Position numbers and translations under genes: made by a program. Below the pieces are notes generated by a model. The model did no database searches. It was not told the origin of the DNA and saw only the letters and a program-made list of their open reading frames with translations. From Pseudomonas fildesensis (GTDB lineage: Bacteria; Pseudomonadota; Gammaproteobacteria; Pseudomonadales; Pseudomonadaceae), in assembly GCF_001050345.1 (NCBI RefSeq), contig NZ_LFMW01000001.1:310001-374000 (forward strand): a stretch of 64,000 nt of DNA, written 5' to 3'. Positions 8,287 to 16,985 of this stretch are shown one piece after another; position 1 is the stretch's first letter; the number at the start of each line of letters is the position of its first letter.

Positions 8287-8420
8287 GGCTTGGCTTACGT
8301 CGTGGCGGGAATGCCTCAATAATGCGGCCTCTCCCGCCCGACGGCAAATCAGCGGGCGACAAAATGCAGGTCATCGCCCAAAATCGGCACTTTCCATCCT
8401 TACCCTGGAGGCACACTCAG

Positions 8421-9293
8421 GTGGCACTGCACAACGACCTTCCGCCGCTGCTGGCGCTGCGCGCTTTCGAAGCCGTGGCACGGCACTTGAGTTTTATCAA
8501 GGCGGCGAATGAGTTGTCGGTGACCCAAAGCGCCCTGAGCCATCAGGTACAAAAACTCGAACAACATCTGGGCAAACCGCTGTTTATCCGACGTACCCGC
8601 GCGATCGATCTGACCGCCGACGGCCAACACTACTACGACGAAATCCGCCCTGCCCTCGACGCCATCGCCGCCGCCACCCGTACCCAACGGGTAGCCCCCA
8701 GCGTGACGGTGCTGCGTATCGGCCTGCTCGCGTCATTTGCCACCTTATGGCTGGCACCGCGCCTGGCCGGGTTTCTCAACCGCTACCCGCAGATCCAGGT
8801 AGAGCTGTTGCCGGCGATTCAATTGGCAAACGTCGCCGCCGCCGAGGTCGACCTGGCCATTCGTTACGGCAAGGGCGACTGGCCCGATGTTCAAGCCACA
8901 CGGCTGATGGCTGAATTAATCTCACCCGTGTGCAGCCCGGCGTTCAAGGCCAGCCAACTGCGTAATGGCCCGCTGCTGATGGCCACTTCGCACCGGCCCT
9001 TCGAATGGACGGATTGGTCCAGCCATTATCAAGTCGACCTCGCTAACCACCCTCGCGTGATGCTGCATGACTACAACATTGTGGTCGAAGCCGCCGTGGC
9101 CGGCCAGGGTATCGCCATGGGCCGCCATCGTTTGATCGAACGCAGGCTCAAGGACGGCAGCCTGGTGGAAGCCTTCGACTGGCCGCCCTACCGCAGCGAA
9201 ATCGGCTACTGGTTGATTGCGCCCCAAGGCGTCGCCAACGAGGCCGCCCACTGCTTCAGCGAGTGGCTGAAGGACGCCTGCGCCGGCGCGTGA
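8421..9293 (+). CDS. LysR-family regulator, GcvA-like
   Basis: DNA-binding regulator of 290 aa. I choose the GTG at 8421 (MALHNDLPPLLALRAFEAVA) because GGAGG lies 9 bases upstream and the helix-turn-helix then starts where LysR proteins usually start. The motif FIKAANELSVTQSALSHQVQ covers roughly residues 24-43; the rest is a periplasmic-binding-like effector domain. It precedes ridA and a class V aminotransferase on the same strand with an 89-base gap, so it probably controls that pair. The effector is unknown. Confidence 0.85.
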   Translation: MALHNDLPPLLALRAFEAVARHLSFIKAANELSVTQSALSHQVQKLEQHLGKPLFIRRTRAIDLTADGQHYYDEIRPALDAIAAATRTQRVAPSVTVLRIGLLASFATLWLAPRLAGFLNRYPQIQVELLPAIQLANVAAAEVDLAIRYGKGDWPDVQATRLMAELISPVCSPAFKASQLRNGPLLMATSHRPFEWTDWSSHYQVDLANHPRVMLHDYNIVVEAAVAGQGIAMGRHRLIERRLKDGSLVEAFDWPPYRSEIGYWLIAPQGVANEAAHCFSEWLKDACAGA

Positions 9294-9382
9294 GTTATTT
9301 CGATACGTCGGGTGAGATCTATCCGTTTGTCGTCCATCACCACAGCCAACATGCTGAAACCTCTTAACCCAGAGGATTCAAC

Positions 9383-9853
9383 ATGAGCGATTCCATCCGC
9401 CAACGCGTGCAAGCCCTAGGCCTGACGCTGCCCTCGCCCAGCCAGCCGATTGCCAACTACATCAATCACGTCGTCAGCCACAACCAGCTGTTTATTTCCG
9501 GGCAAATCCCCTTGGTGGACGGCAAACCGGCCTATGTAGGCCGCTTGGGCGAGTCCCTTGGCGAAGAGGAAGGCGCCCAGGCAGCAGAACTGGCGGCGCT
9601 GGGCTTGCTTGCGCAATTGAGCGACGCGCTGGGCGATGACCTGTCGCGCCTGGTGCGCATCCTGCGCCTGGGCGTGTTTATCGCCAGCAGCGGCGACTTT
9701 CAGCGCCAAGGCGTCGTGGCCAATGGCGCCTCGAACCTGCTGGTCAATGCCCTCGGCGACAAGGGTCGCCATGTGCGCACGGCCGTTGGCGTTTCCAGCC
9801 TGCCGGGTGGCGTGGCGGTGGAGGTTGATGCGATTTTCGAGCTGCAACCGTGA
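9383..9853 (+). CDS. RidA-family (YjgF/YER057c) protein
   Basis: RidA proteins hydrolyse reactive enamine/imine intermediates such as 2-aminoacrylate released by PLP enzymes. This 156-residue protein has the family pattern: SHNQLFISGQIPLVDGKPAY near residue 32 and the C-terminal VGVSSLPGGVAVEVDAIFEL. It is longer than archetypal RidA (about 128), matching the subfamily with an N-terminal extension. The canonical catalytic arginine region reads VRTAVGVSSLPGG. Its stop overlaps the GTG start of the PLP aminotransferase by four bases (GTGA), a direct genetic link to a PLP enzyme. Confidence 0.9.
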   Translation: MSDSIRQRVQALGLTLPSPSQPIANYINHVVSHNQLFISGQIPLVDGKPAYVGRLGESLGEEEGAQAAELAALGLLAQLSDALGDDLSRLVRILRLGVFIASSGDFQRQGVVANGASNLLVNALGDKGRHVRTAVGVSSLPGGVAVEVDAIFELQP

Positions 9854-11031
9854 CCCCGCTCGAAGTCCAGCAACTGCGGGACGCCACCCCCGGTTGCCAG
9901 TCCGGCATCGTGCACTTCAACCATGCTGGTGCCTCGCTGCCAAGCCAGGCGACCCTCGACGCGATCATCGACCAGCTGCAACGCGAAGCCCGCGATGGCC
10001 CGATGGAAGCCGGTGAGCAGGGCGCCCTCCTGCTGGAAAAAGCCCGGCGCGCGGCGGGGCAATTGCTCAACGCGCCTGCCGCATCGATAGCCTTTGCCAG
10101 CAGCGGCTCGACAGCCTGGAGCATGGCGTTCCAGGCACTCGGCCCATGGCAGCCGGGCGAGCGCATTCTGGTGGGTCGCCACGAATGGGGCGGCAACCTG
10201 GCGAGCATGGAACTGGCTGTGCAGGCCGGGGCGCGGGTGGAGGTGATCCCGTGTGATGAAACCGGTGCGGCCTGCCCGGTGGCACTGGCCTCGATGATCG
10301 ATTCAAACGTGAAGCTGATCGACCTGACCTGGCTCCCGGCCAACGGCGGCCTGATCAACCCTGCCCAAGCGATCGGTGAAGTGGCCAGGCGCCACGGTAT
10401 CCCCTACTTCATCGACGCGGGCCAGGCTGTCGGCCAACTGCCGGTGGATGTGCAAGCGCTGCACTGCGACGTACTCAAGGCGGCCGGCCGCAAACACCTG
10501 CGAGGGCCACGCGGCACAGCACTCTTGTATGTGCGACCGGACTTTCTCGAGCGCCTCAACCCTGCCCAACGCGATGTATTTTCAGCACCCTGGACAGCCG
10601 CCGGTTTCGACCTGCGCAACGACGCCCGCCGTTTTGAAACCAGCGAAGTATCGTTCGCGTTGTTGGCCGGGCTGGGCAATGCGTTGCAGGAAATGAATCG
10701 ATTGGGGATTGAGCGGGTATGGGAAAGGGTCGAGCAGACCAGCGCGCGAATCCGTGAAGCGTTATGTCAGATGCCCAGGATTTCCCTGCATGACCTGGGT
10801 AGCGCCCGATCCGGCTTGATCGCCTTCAACCTGGCCGGCTGGGACGCCTTCGAACTCAAGCGAAGTCTGGGCTTGAAGCGCATCAATATCGGCGCCAATA
10901 GCGTCGCCTACACCCCGCTGGACATGCAGGCTCGCGGCCTGACCAGCGTAGCGCGAATCTCCGTCAGCCCCCTCAACACTGATCAAGAGATCGAGTTGCT
11001 GATGGACGCCCTGCGGGAACTGCGTGATTAA
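9850..11031 (+). CDS. class V PLP-dependent aminotransferase (cysteine-desulfurase-like)
   Basis: A 393-residue fold-type I PLP enzyme. The Schiff-base lysine is Lys215 in AAGRKHLRGPRGTAL, and Asp189 in FIDAGQAVGQLPVDV should contact the PLP ring nitrogen. The N-terminus HFNHAGASLPS is typical of the IscS/CsdB/isopenicillin-epimerase-like branch. No obvious active-site cysteine loop of SufS/IscS type is present, so aminotransferase, lyase or epimerase activity is as likely as desulfurase activity. Start GTG at 9850 overlaps ridA. The stop codon is shared with the convergent gene through TTAA at 11028-11031. Confidence 0.82.
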   Translation: MTPLEVQQLRDATPGCQSGIVHFNHAGASLPSQATLDAIIDQLQREARDGPMEAGEQGALLLEKARRAAGQLLNAPAASIAFASSGSTAWSMAFQALGPWQPGERILVGRHEWGGNLASMELAVQAGARVEVIPCDETGAACPVALASMIDSNVKLIDLTWLPANGGLINPAQAIGEVARRHGIPYFIDAGQAVGQLPVDVQALHCDVLKAAGRKHLRGPRGTALLYVRPDFLERLNPAQRDVFSAPWTAAGFDLRNDARRFETSEVSFALLAGLGNALQEMNRLGIERVWERVEQTSARIREALCQMPRISLHDLGSARSGLIAFNLAGWDAFELKRSLGLKRINIGANSVAYTPLDMQARGLTSVARISVSPLNTDQEIELLMDALRELRD

Positions 11032-11369
11032 ACCTCGACGTCCACCCACAAACCCTGGCGCGGCGCGTCTTCGATCAGAGGGATTACGGGCACGGTGTTG
11101 TCAGCGTTAAGCACATCGCCGGGAATCGCCAAATGCTCCTCAGGGTCTTCGTCGGCTTCACGCCGGCGTCTCTGCTGTTCCTGCTGGCGGCGCTGTTCTT
11201 CACGCAGCAGCAAGGTCGACTGCTCGGCATCGCCCTTTTTCAGGTCGATCGTGCTTTCGTTGGAGCTCGGTTGTACGGGCACCACGGGCGGGATGTCTGG
11301 CTTTTGGCGCACCGGGTCGAGTTGCGACGTGACCGGCACAACGCTCACGGGCAGCATGGGTGGCAGCAT
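11028..11369 (-). CDS. hypothetical proline/charge-rich protein
   Basis: The ATG at 11367-11369 (MLPPMLPVSVVPVTSQLDPV, 113 aa) has AGGAG about 10 bases upstream. The protein has a proline-rich N-terminal third, a very charged central helix (about residues 58-82, with RREEQ-type repeats of Gln, Arg and Glu) and an acidic C-terminus. No signal peptide or membrane span. It is divergent from rapA and its stop overlaps the aminotransferase stop. No function can be assigned. Confidence 0.65.
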   Translation of the reverse strand: MLPPMLPVSVVPVTSQLDPVRQKPDIPPVVPVQPSSNESTIDLKKGDAEQSTLLLREEQRRQQEQQRRRREADEDPEEHLAIPGDVLNADNTVPVIPLIEDAPRQGLWVDVEV

Positions 11370-11587
11370 AATAGTTGTTCTCCTGTCAGCAGGCTGTCGG
11401 CGGGCGGCGCGGCGACTTGAGCGCGAGCTCGCCAACTTGTGACCCAATCGACACTCGCAAGTGCCCGCCACCCGTCGATTCGGGGTCCGCAGTGCCGCCC
11501 AAACAGAGTAGTTTTTGTCAGAGTCCTTGGGCGTGGGGCCTTGTTCCGTTAAGATAGTCGGCTTTTTCACGGCGGGAGTCAGGCAGC

Positions 11588-14434
11588 ATGGCGCAGCAGT
11601 ATCAACCGGGGCAACGCTGGATTAGTGACAGCGAAGCAGAGCTGGGGTTAGGCACCGTTCTGGCACAGGACGGCCGCTTGTTGACCGTGCTCTATCCGGC
11701 CACTGGCGACACTCGCCAGTATGCGCTACGGAATGCGCCCCTCACTCGCGTGAGGTTTTCTCCGGGTGATTCCATCACCCATTTTGAAGGCTGGAAAATG
11801 ACCGTGCAGCAAGTCGACGATGTCGACGGCCTGCTGGTCTACCACGGCCTCAATGGGCAGAACGAGCAGGTCACCCTGCCGGAAACCCAACTGTCGAACT
11901 TCATCCAGTTCCGCCTGGCCAGCGACCGCCTGTTCGCCGGGCAGATCGACCCGCTGGCCTGGTTCTCGCTGCGCTATCACACCCTGGAACACACCAGCCG
12001 TCAGTTGCAGTCCTCCCTGTGGGGCCTGGGCGGCGTGCGTGCACAACCGATTGCTCACCAATTGCACATCGCCCGTGAAGTCGCTGACCGTATCGCGCCA
12101 CGGGTCCTGCTGGCCGACGAAGTGGGCCTGGGCAAAACCATTGAAGCCGGCCTGGTGATCCATCGACAGTTGCTGTCGGGCCGCGCCAACCGCGTGCTGA
12201 TCCTGGTGCCGGAAAACCTGCAGCACCAGTGGCTGGTGGAAATGCGCCGCCGCTTCAACCTTCAGGTTGCACTGTTCGACGAAGAACGTTTTATCGAAAG
12301 CGATGCTGCCAACCCGTTCGAAGACACCCAGCTCGCCCTGGTCGCCCTGGAATGGCTGGTGGACGACGAGAAGGCCCAGGATGCGCTGTTCGCCGCCGGC
12401 TGGGACCTGCTGGTGGTCGACGAAGCACACCACCTGGTGTGGCATGAAGAGAAAGCCAGCCCTGAGTACTCGCTGGTTGAGCAACTCGCCGAAGTCATAC
12501 CGGGCGTGCTGCTGCTGACCGCCACCCCGGAACAACTGGGCCAGGACAGCCACTTCGCGCGCCTGCGCCTGCTCGACCCGAACCGTTTCCACGACCTGCA
12601 CGCCTTCCGCGCCGAGAGCGAGAACTACCGCCCGGTGGCCGAAGCCGTGCAGGAGCTGCTCGACAAGGGCCGCCTGTCACCCAAGGCACACAAAACCATC
12701 CAGGGTTTCCTCGGCAACGAAGGTGAAGCTCTGCTCACCGCCGTCAACGATGGCGATACCGAAGCCAGTGCACGCCTGGTGCGTGAGCTGCTCGACCGCC
12801 ACGGCACCGGCCGCGTGCTGTTCCGCAACACCCGCGCCGCCGTGCAGGGTTTCCCGGAGCGCAAGCTGCACGCCTACCCGCTGCCGAACCCGGACGAATA
12901 CCTGGAATTGCCCCTGGGCGAACACGCCGAGCTGTACCCGGAAGTCAGCTTCCAGTCGCAGCCGGACATCGAAGAAGAAAACCGCTGGTGGCGCTTCGAC
13001 CCACGGGTTGAGTGGCTGATCGACCAGCTGAAAATGCTCAAGCGCACCAAGGTCCTGGTGATCTGCGCCCACGCCGAAACCGCCATGGACCTGGAAGACG
13101 CCCTGCGCGTGCGCTCCGGCATCCCGGCCACGGTGTTCCACGAGGGCATGAACATCCTCGAACGTGACCGCGCCGCTGCCTACTTCGCCGATGAAGAATT
13201 CGGCGCCCAGGTGCTGATCTGTTCGGAAATCGGCAGTGAAGGCCGCAACTTCCAGTTCTCCCACCACCTGGTGCTGTTCGACCTGCCGTCCCACCCCGAC
13301 CTGCTGGAACAGCGGATCGGCCGTCTGGACCGGATCGGCCAGAAGCACGTGATCGAACTGCACGTACCGTACCTGGAAACCAGCCCGCAAGAGCGCCTGT
13401 TCCAGTGGTACCACGAAGCGCTGAACGCGTTCCTCAACACGTGCCCGACCGGCAACGCCTTGCAGCATCGGTTCGGCCCGCGCCTGCTGCCGCTGCTGGA
13501 AAATGCCGACGACGGCGAGTGGCAAGACCTGATCGACGAAGCCCGCGCCGAACGCGAGCGCCTGGAGCAGGAACTGCACACCGGCCGCGACCGCCTGCTG
13601 GAGCTCAACTCCGGCGGCGCGGGTGAAGGCGATGCGCTGGTGGAAGACATCCTCGAACAAGACGATCAGTTCGCCCTGCCGATCTACATGGAAACCCTGT
13701 TCGACGCGTTTGGCATCGACAGCGAAGACCATTCGGAAAACGCACTGATCCTCAAGCCGAGCGAAAAAATGCTCGACGCCAGCTTCCCCCTGGGCGACGA
13801 CGAAGGCGTGACCATCACCTACGACCGCAACCAGGCGCTGTCACGCGAAGACATGCAGTTCATCACCTGGGAACACCCGATGGTGCAAGGCGGCATGGAC
13901 CTGGTGCTGTCCGGTTCCATGGGCAACACCGCCGTGGCGCTGATCAAGAACAAGGCGCTCAAGCCGGGCACCGTGTTGCTGGAACTGCTCTACGTCAGCG
14001 AAGTGGTTGCCCCGCGCTCGCTGCAGCTGGGCCGCTACCTGCCACCGGCCGCCCTGCGCTGCCTGCTGGACGCCAACGGTAATGACCTGTCGGGCCGCGT
14101 GTCGTTCGAGACCCTGAACGACCAACTGGAAAGCGTGCCTCGCGCCAGCGCAAACAAGTTTATCCAGGCCCAGCGCGACCAGCTGACGCCACGGATCAAT
14201 GCCGGCGAAGAGAAAATCACCCCGCGTCATGCCGAGCGCGTGGCCGAGGCGCAACGTCGCCTGGCGGCGGACACCGACGAAGAGCTGGCACGCCTGACCG
14301 CCCTGCAAGCGGTCAACCCGACCGTGCGCGACAGCGAACTGGTTGCCCTTCGCCAACAACGCGAGCAAGGCCTGGCCATGCTCGACAAGGCGGCGTTGCG
14401 ACTGGAAGCGATTCGGGTGTTAGTGGCGGGTTGA
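11588..14434 (+). CDS. rapA: RNA polymerase-associated SWI2/SNF2 ATPase RapA
   Basis: ATP-dependent translocase that binds core RNA polymerase and helps recycle it after stalling. Length 948 aa against 968 in E. coli. The N-terminal tandem Tudor-like region ([17 protein letters not shown] onward) is followed by the helicase core: Walker [13 protein letters not shown] (Lys183), DEAH box at 278-281, [12 protein letters not shown] motif III and the C-terminal lobe with [11 protein letters not shown] motif VI. GGGAG lies about 10 bases before the ATG. It stands as a single transcription unit, and a REPIN separates it from the convergent MFS gene. Confidence 0.97.
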   Translation: MAQQYQPGQRWISDSEAELGLGTVLAQDGRLLTVLYPATGDTRQYALRNAPLTRVRFSPGDSITHFEGWKMTVQQVDDVDGLLVYHGLNGQNEQVTLPETQLSNFIQFRLASDRLFAGQIDPLAWFSLRYHTLEHTSRQLQSSLWGLGGVRAQPIAHQLHIAREVADRIAPRVLLADEVGLGKTIEAGLVIHRQLLSGRANRVLILVPENLQHQWLVEMRRRFNLQVALFDEERFIESDAANPFEDTQLALVALEWLVDDEKAQDALFAAGWDLLVVDEAHHLVWHEEKASPEYSLVEQLAEVIPGVLLLTATPEQLGQDSHFARLRLLDPNRFHDLHAFRAESENYRPVAEAVQELLDKGRLSPKAHKTIQGFLGNEGEALLTAVNDGDTEASARLVRELLDRHGTGRVLFRNTRAAVQGFPERKLHAYPLPNPDEYLELPLGEHAELYPEVSFQSQPDIEEENRWWRFDPRVEWLIDQLKMLKRTKVLVICAHAETAMDLEDALRVRSGIPATVFHEGMNILERDRAAAYFADEEFGAQVLICSEIGSEGRNFQFSHHLVLFDLPSHPDLLEQRIGRLDRIGQKHVIELHVPYLETSPQERLFQWYHEALNAFLNTCPTGNALQHRFGPRLLPLLENADDGEWQDLIDEARAERERLEQELHTGRDRLLELNSGGAGEGDALVEDILEQDDQFALPIYMETLFDAFGIDSEDHSENALILKPSEKMLDASFPLGDDEGVTITYDRNQALSREDMQFITWEHPMVQGGMDLVLSGSMGNTAVALIKNKALKPGTVLLELLYVSEVVAPRSLQLGRYLPPAALRCLLDANGNDLSGRVSFETLNDQLESVPRASANKFIQAQRDQLTPRINAGEEKITPRHAERVAEAQRRLAADTDEELARLTALQAVNPTVRDSELVALRQQREQGLAMLDKAALRLEAIRVLVAG

Positions 14435-14462
14435 TTGCTGCCCTGCCCGGCTAAAAAGAAGG

Positions 14463-14597
14463 TTGTGGCGAGCGGGCTTGCCCCGCGTTGGGCTGCGCAG
14501 CAGCCCCAAATCCTGCACCGCGTTTTGTCTGAAAAAACACGGTGATTTTATAGGGGCTGCTTCGCAGCCCAACGCGGGGCAAGCCCGCTCGCCACAA
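14463..14597. repeat. REPIN (GCGAGCGGGCTTGCC class), copy 1
   Basis: A 135-base imperfect inverted repeat: left arm starts TTGTGGCGAGCGGGCTTGCC, right arm ends with its complement. The inner arms GGGCTGCGCAGCAGCCCC / GGGGCTGCTTCGCAGCCC also pair. It sits between the convergent ends of rapA and the MFS gene, a favoured REP position. The same class recurs at 51002-51135. Confidence 0.9.
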
Positions 14598-14604
14598 TGT
14601 AGCC

Positions 14605-15951
14605 TTAGGCTGTAGCCGCCGCAACCGGCATCTCAACAGCCACCAACCCATCCTTCATCCGCTTGGCATCGCGCACAAAACTGCGCGAAGCCTGGAACAA
14701 AAACAGCATGGTCAAGAACAGCGCCACCGGAATCAGGTACATGGCGTCATGCAACCCCACTGCTTTATAAGCCTCCGTCATCTGCTCCGCCCCGGCGGCA
14801 TACATCGCCGAATGGGCAAAGTGATCGGACAAGGCCCCCACCACCACCGGCCCCATGCCCCCGCCCAACAGATATAGCCCGGCAAAAAACAGCGCCATCG
14901 CCGTCGCCCGCAGGCGCGGCTCGACCACGTCCTGAATCGCCGTATACACACAGGTGTAGAAGTTATAGGCAAACAGCCAGCCCACGCTGAACAGCGCGAC
15001 AAACACCCCGATCTCGACGCGCCCGGCGTGCAACGCCCAGGCGGTGGTGACGGTGGAGATGATCAGACTGAACGCAGCAAACAGCAGCCGGCCATTGGCG
15101 ACTCGCTGATGGATTTTGTCGGCAATCCAGCCACCCAGGGTCAGGCCCACCAGGCCGGTCAAGCCGACGATCACCCCGGTAGCGACCGCCGCATCCTGCA
15201 ACGGCATCAGGAAATAGCGCTGCAGCATCGGTACCAGGAACGAGTTGCACGCATAGGTGGCGAAGTTGAAACACAGCCCGGCAAGCACCAGCCAGAGAAA
15301 GGTGGGCACTGCCAGCACGCGGCGGATCGGACGGTCGACGCGTTCCTGGGAGACTTGCACGGTTTCTGCCGCGCCACGCTTGGGCTCTTTGATATAGAAC
15401 ATGAACACCGCCAGGATCATCCCCGGCACCGCCGCGATAAAAAACGGCGCCCGCCAGCTGTCGAACGCCTTGACCATCCAGCCAATGGTGAAGAACGCGA
15501 GCAACAGGCCCAGCGGTAGACCCAGCATGAAAATCCCCATCGCCCGGGCCCGGCGATGCGCCGGGAACAAGTCGCCAATCAGCGAGTTGGCCGCCGGCGC
15601 GTAGCTGGCTTCGCCAATACCGATGCCCATGCGCACCAGCAGGAACGTCCAGAAACTGCCGACCATGCCGTTGACCGCCGTCAGGCCGCTCCAGGCGAAC
15701 AGGCCCCAGCCCATGAGTTTGCTACGTGAACCGGTGTCGGCCATGCGCCCGAGTGGCAGGCCGGCAATGGCGTAGACGATGGTGAAGGCGGTACCGATGA
15801 TGCCGAGCTGGAAGTCGCTCAGGTGCCATTCCATGCGGATTGGCTCGATGATGATCGCGGGAATGGTGCGGTCGAAGAAGTTGAACAGATTGGCCAGGAA
15901 CAACAGGAACAGAATGCGCCAGGCATTCGCCGCTTGGGTCGAGTTCTGCAT
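14605..15951 (-). CDS. spinster-type MFS transporter
   Basis: Inner-membrane carrier of 448 aa with about twelve membrane segments. The N-terminus FDRTIPAIIIEPIRMEWHLS and the loop AGLPLGRMADTGSRSKLMGW match the Spns-like branch of the major facilitator superfamily, as does GIGIGEASYAPAANSLIGDL. Substrates of bacterial members are mostly unknown (lipids, hexuronates and drugs have been proposed). No catabolic gene is adjacent to suggest one. It is convergent with rapA and divergent from the YkgJ-type gene. Confidence 0.85.
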   Translation of the reverse strand: MQNSTQAANAWRILFLLFLANLFNFFDRTIPAIIIEPIRMEWHLSDFQLGIIGTAFTIVYAIAGLPLGRMADTGSRSKLMGWGLFAWSGLTAVNGMVGSFWTFLLVRMGIGIGEASYAPAANSLIGDLFPAHRRARAMGIFMLGLPLGLLLAFFTIGWMVKAFDSWRAPFFIAAVPGMILAVFMFYIKEPKRGAAETVQVSQERVDRPIRRVLAVPTFLWLVLAGLCFNFATYACNSFLVPMLQRYFLMPLQDAAVATGVIVGLTGLVGLTLGGWIADKIHQRVANGRLLFAAFSLIISTVTTAWALHAGRVEIGVFVALFSVGWLFAYNFYTCVYTAIQDVVEPRLRATAMALFFAGLYLLGGGMGPVVVGALSDHFAHSAMYAAGAEQMTEAYKAVGLHDAMYLIPVALFLTMLFLFQASRSFVRDAKRMKDGLVAVEMPVAAATA

Positions 15952-16195
15952 GGGTCCGTCTCTTTTATTGTTATGAGAGCTGCGATGCCCGATGCATCCT
16001 GCTCAGGTACCTGCAACATAGTCAGGCGCGACACGGTTGTCTGTAATGATTCGTAAAGCTGATAGGGCATGATTTCACCCGGCATTACGGGATTTCGCCC
16101 ACAAAAATATAAGTTCACTCCCCCCTTCCCAATGACCATGGCGCGCTTAGAATGGCGAGCCCTCCAGTAGTACCCCACTCTTACTTTTCTTATCG

Positions 16196-16573
16196 ATGAC
16201 GCCCATGTCCGAAGCCAGTCCGTGTCTGAATTGCGGTGCCTGCTGTTCACACTTTCGTGTGTCTTTCTTCTGGGGAGAGTGCGCCTCGTCGGGCGGCACG
16301 GTGCCCGATGACCTGGTGGTGCAGATCAACCCCAGCCGTGTGGCAATGATCGGTACCGACCAGAAACCTACGCGCTGCTGCAGCCTTGAGGGCGAAGTTG
16401 GCAAAGGCACCAGTTGCTCAATTTATGAACAGCGCTCCAGTGTGTGCCGCGAGTTCGACTCGTCCTGGAGCCATGGCGTACAGAACGTCGACTGCGATGC
16501 CGCGCGCGCAGCGTTCGGCCTGGCGCCCCTGGAAGCGCCGCCCTTCGAATTGGACCTGCCTATCAGCGCTTAG
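16196..16573 (+). CDS. YkgJ-family cysteine-cluster protein
   Basis: A 125-residue cytoplasmic protein with the CxxCxxCC pattern near the N-terminus (CLNCGACCSHF, about residues 10-20), then CCSLEG near 62, C in TSCSIYEQRSSVCREF and a C-terminal DCDAARAAFGL. This cysteine layout defines the YkgJ/UPF0153 proteins, thought to bind zinc or an iron-sulphur cluster; their role is not established. The start may be ATG 16196 or 16205; neither has a strong ribosome site. Confidence 0.85.
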   Translation: MTPMSEASPCLNCGACCSHFRVSFFWGECASSGGTVPDDLVVQINPSRVAMIGTDQKPTRCCSLEGEVGKGTSCSIYEQRSSVCREFDSSWSHGVQNVDCDAARAAFGLAPLEAPPFELDLPISA

Positions 16574-16648
16574 CATCAAACGCTATTGCGGGCATGCCAA
16601 AATCGTACAGAGCAAAGTGCCATTAGTCCTGGCGAGTGACGAGGCTCG

Positions 16649-16726
16649 ATGACGGGCAATATCAGCAGCACCCTGGCACTGTTGCGGCAAATCCGCGCGC
16701 TGGGCGTGTCGCTGGCCATCGATTAG
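16649..16726 (+). pseudogene. scrap of an EAL-domain (c-di-GMP phosphodiesterase) gene
   Basis: A 25-codon frame reads MTGNISSTLALLRQIRALGV then SLAID before a stop. It matches the segment of EAL domains that directly precedes the conserved DDFGTGYSS motif. No further EAL sequence follows (the next bases do not encode DFGTG), and upstream frames are closed within a few codons. I read it as a residue of a deleted gene between the YkgJ-type gene and the tubulin-like gene. The match is short, so chance resemblance cannot be excluded. Confidence 0.45.
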
Positions 16727-16812
16727 ACCCTTCCCCTGGCCGCGTCGGTCCGACTTCCGTCATCAGGCCAATCCACTGACGCCGAATCTTTGGCATTTCG
16801 CCATCATTTACC

Positions 16813-16839
16813 TAAAGAACGCTGACGAACGGCCGATTC
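16813..16839 (+). promoter_or_regulatory. FliA (sigma-28)-like promoter upstream of tubulin-like gene
   Basis: TAAA at 16813-16816, exactly 15 bases, then GCCGATTC at 16832-16839. The flagellar sigma-28 consensus is TAAA-N15-GCCGATAA, so 10 of 12 positions agree with exact spacing. It is about 147 bases before the start at 16986, with nothing else coding in between. Function is inferred only from the match. Confidence 0.45.
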
Positions 16840-16985
16840 AACAGAGTCCGGCCAGGATTTCCCTTAATAACGCTGGGGTTAAACCCGATTGTCCCGGACA
16901 AGGACGCACTGCAAAGTCGCGAACTCTCATTCAGTGATGGCTAATTGATATTTTTCCAGCCGTCCGCCCAGGCACATGGCGCACA

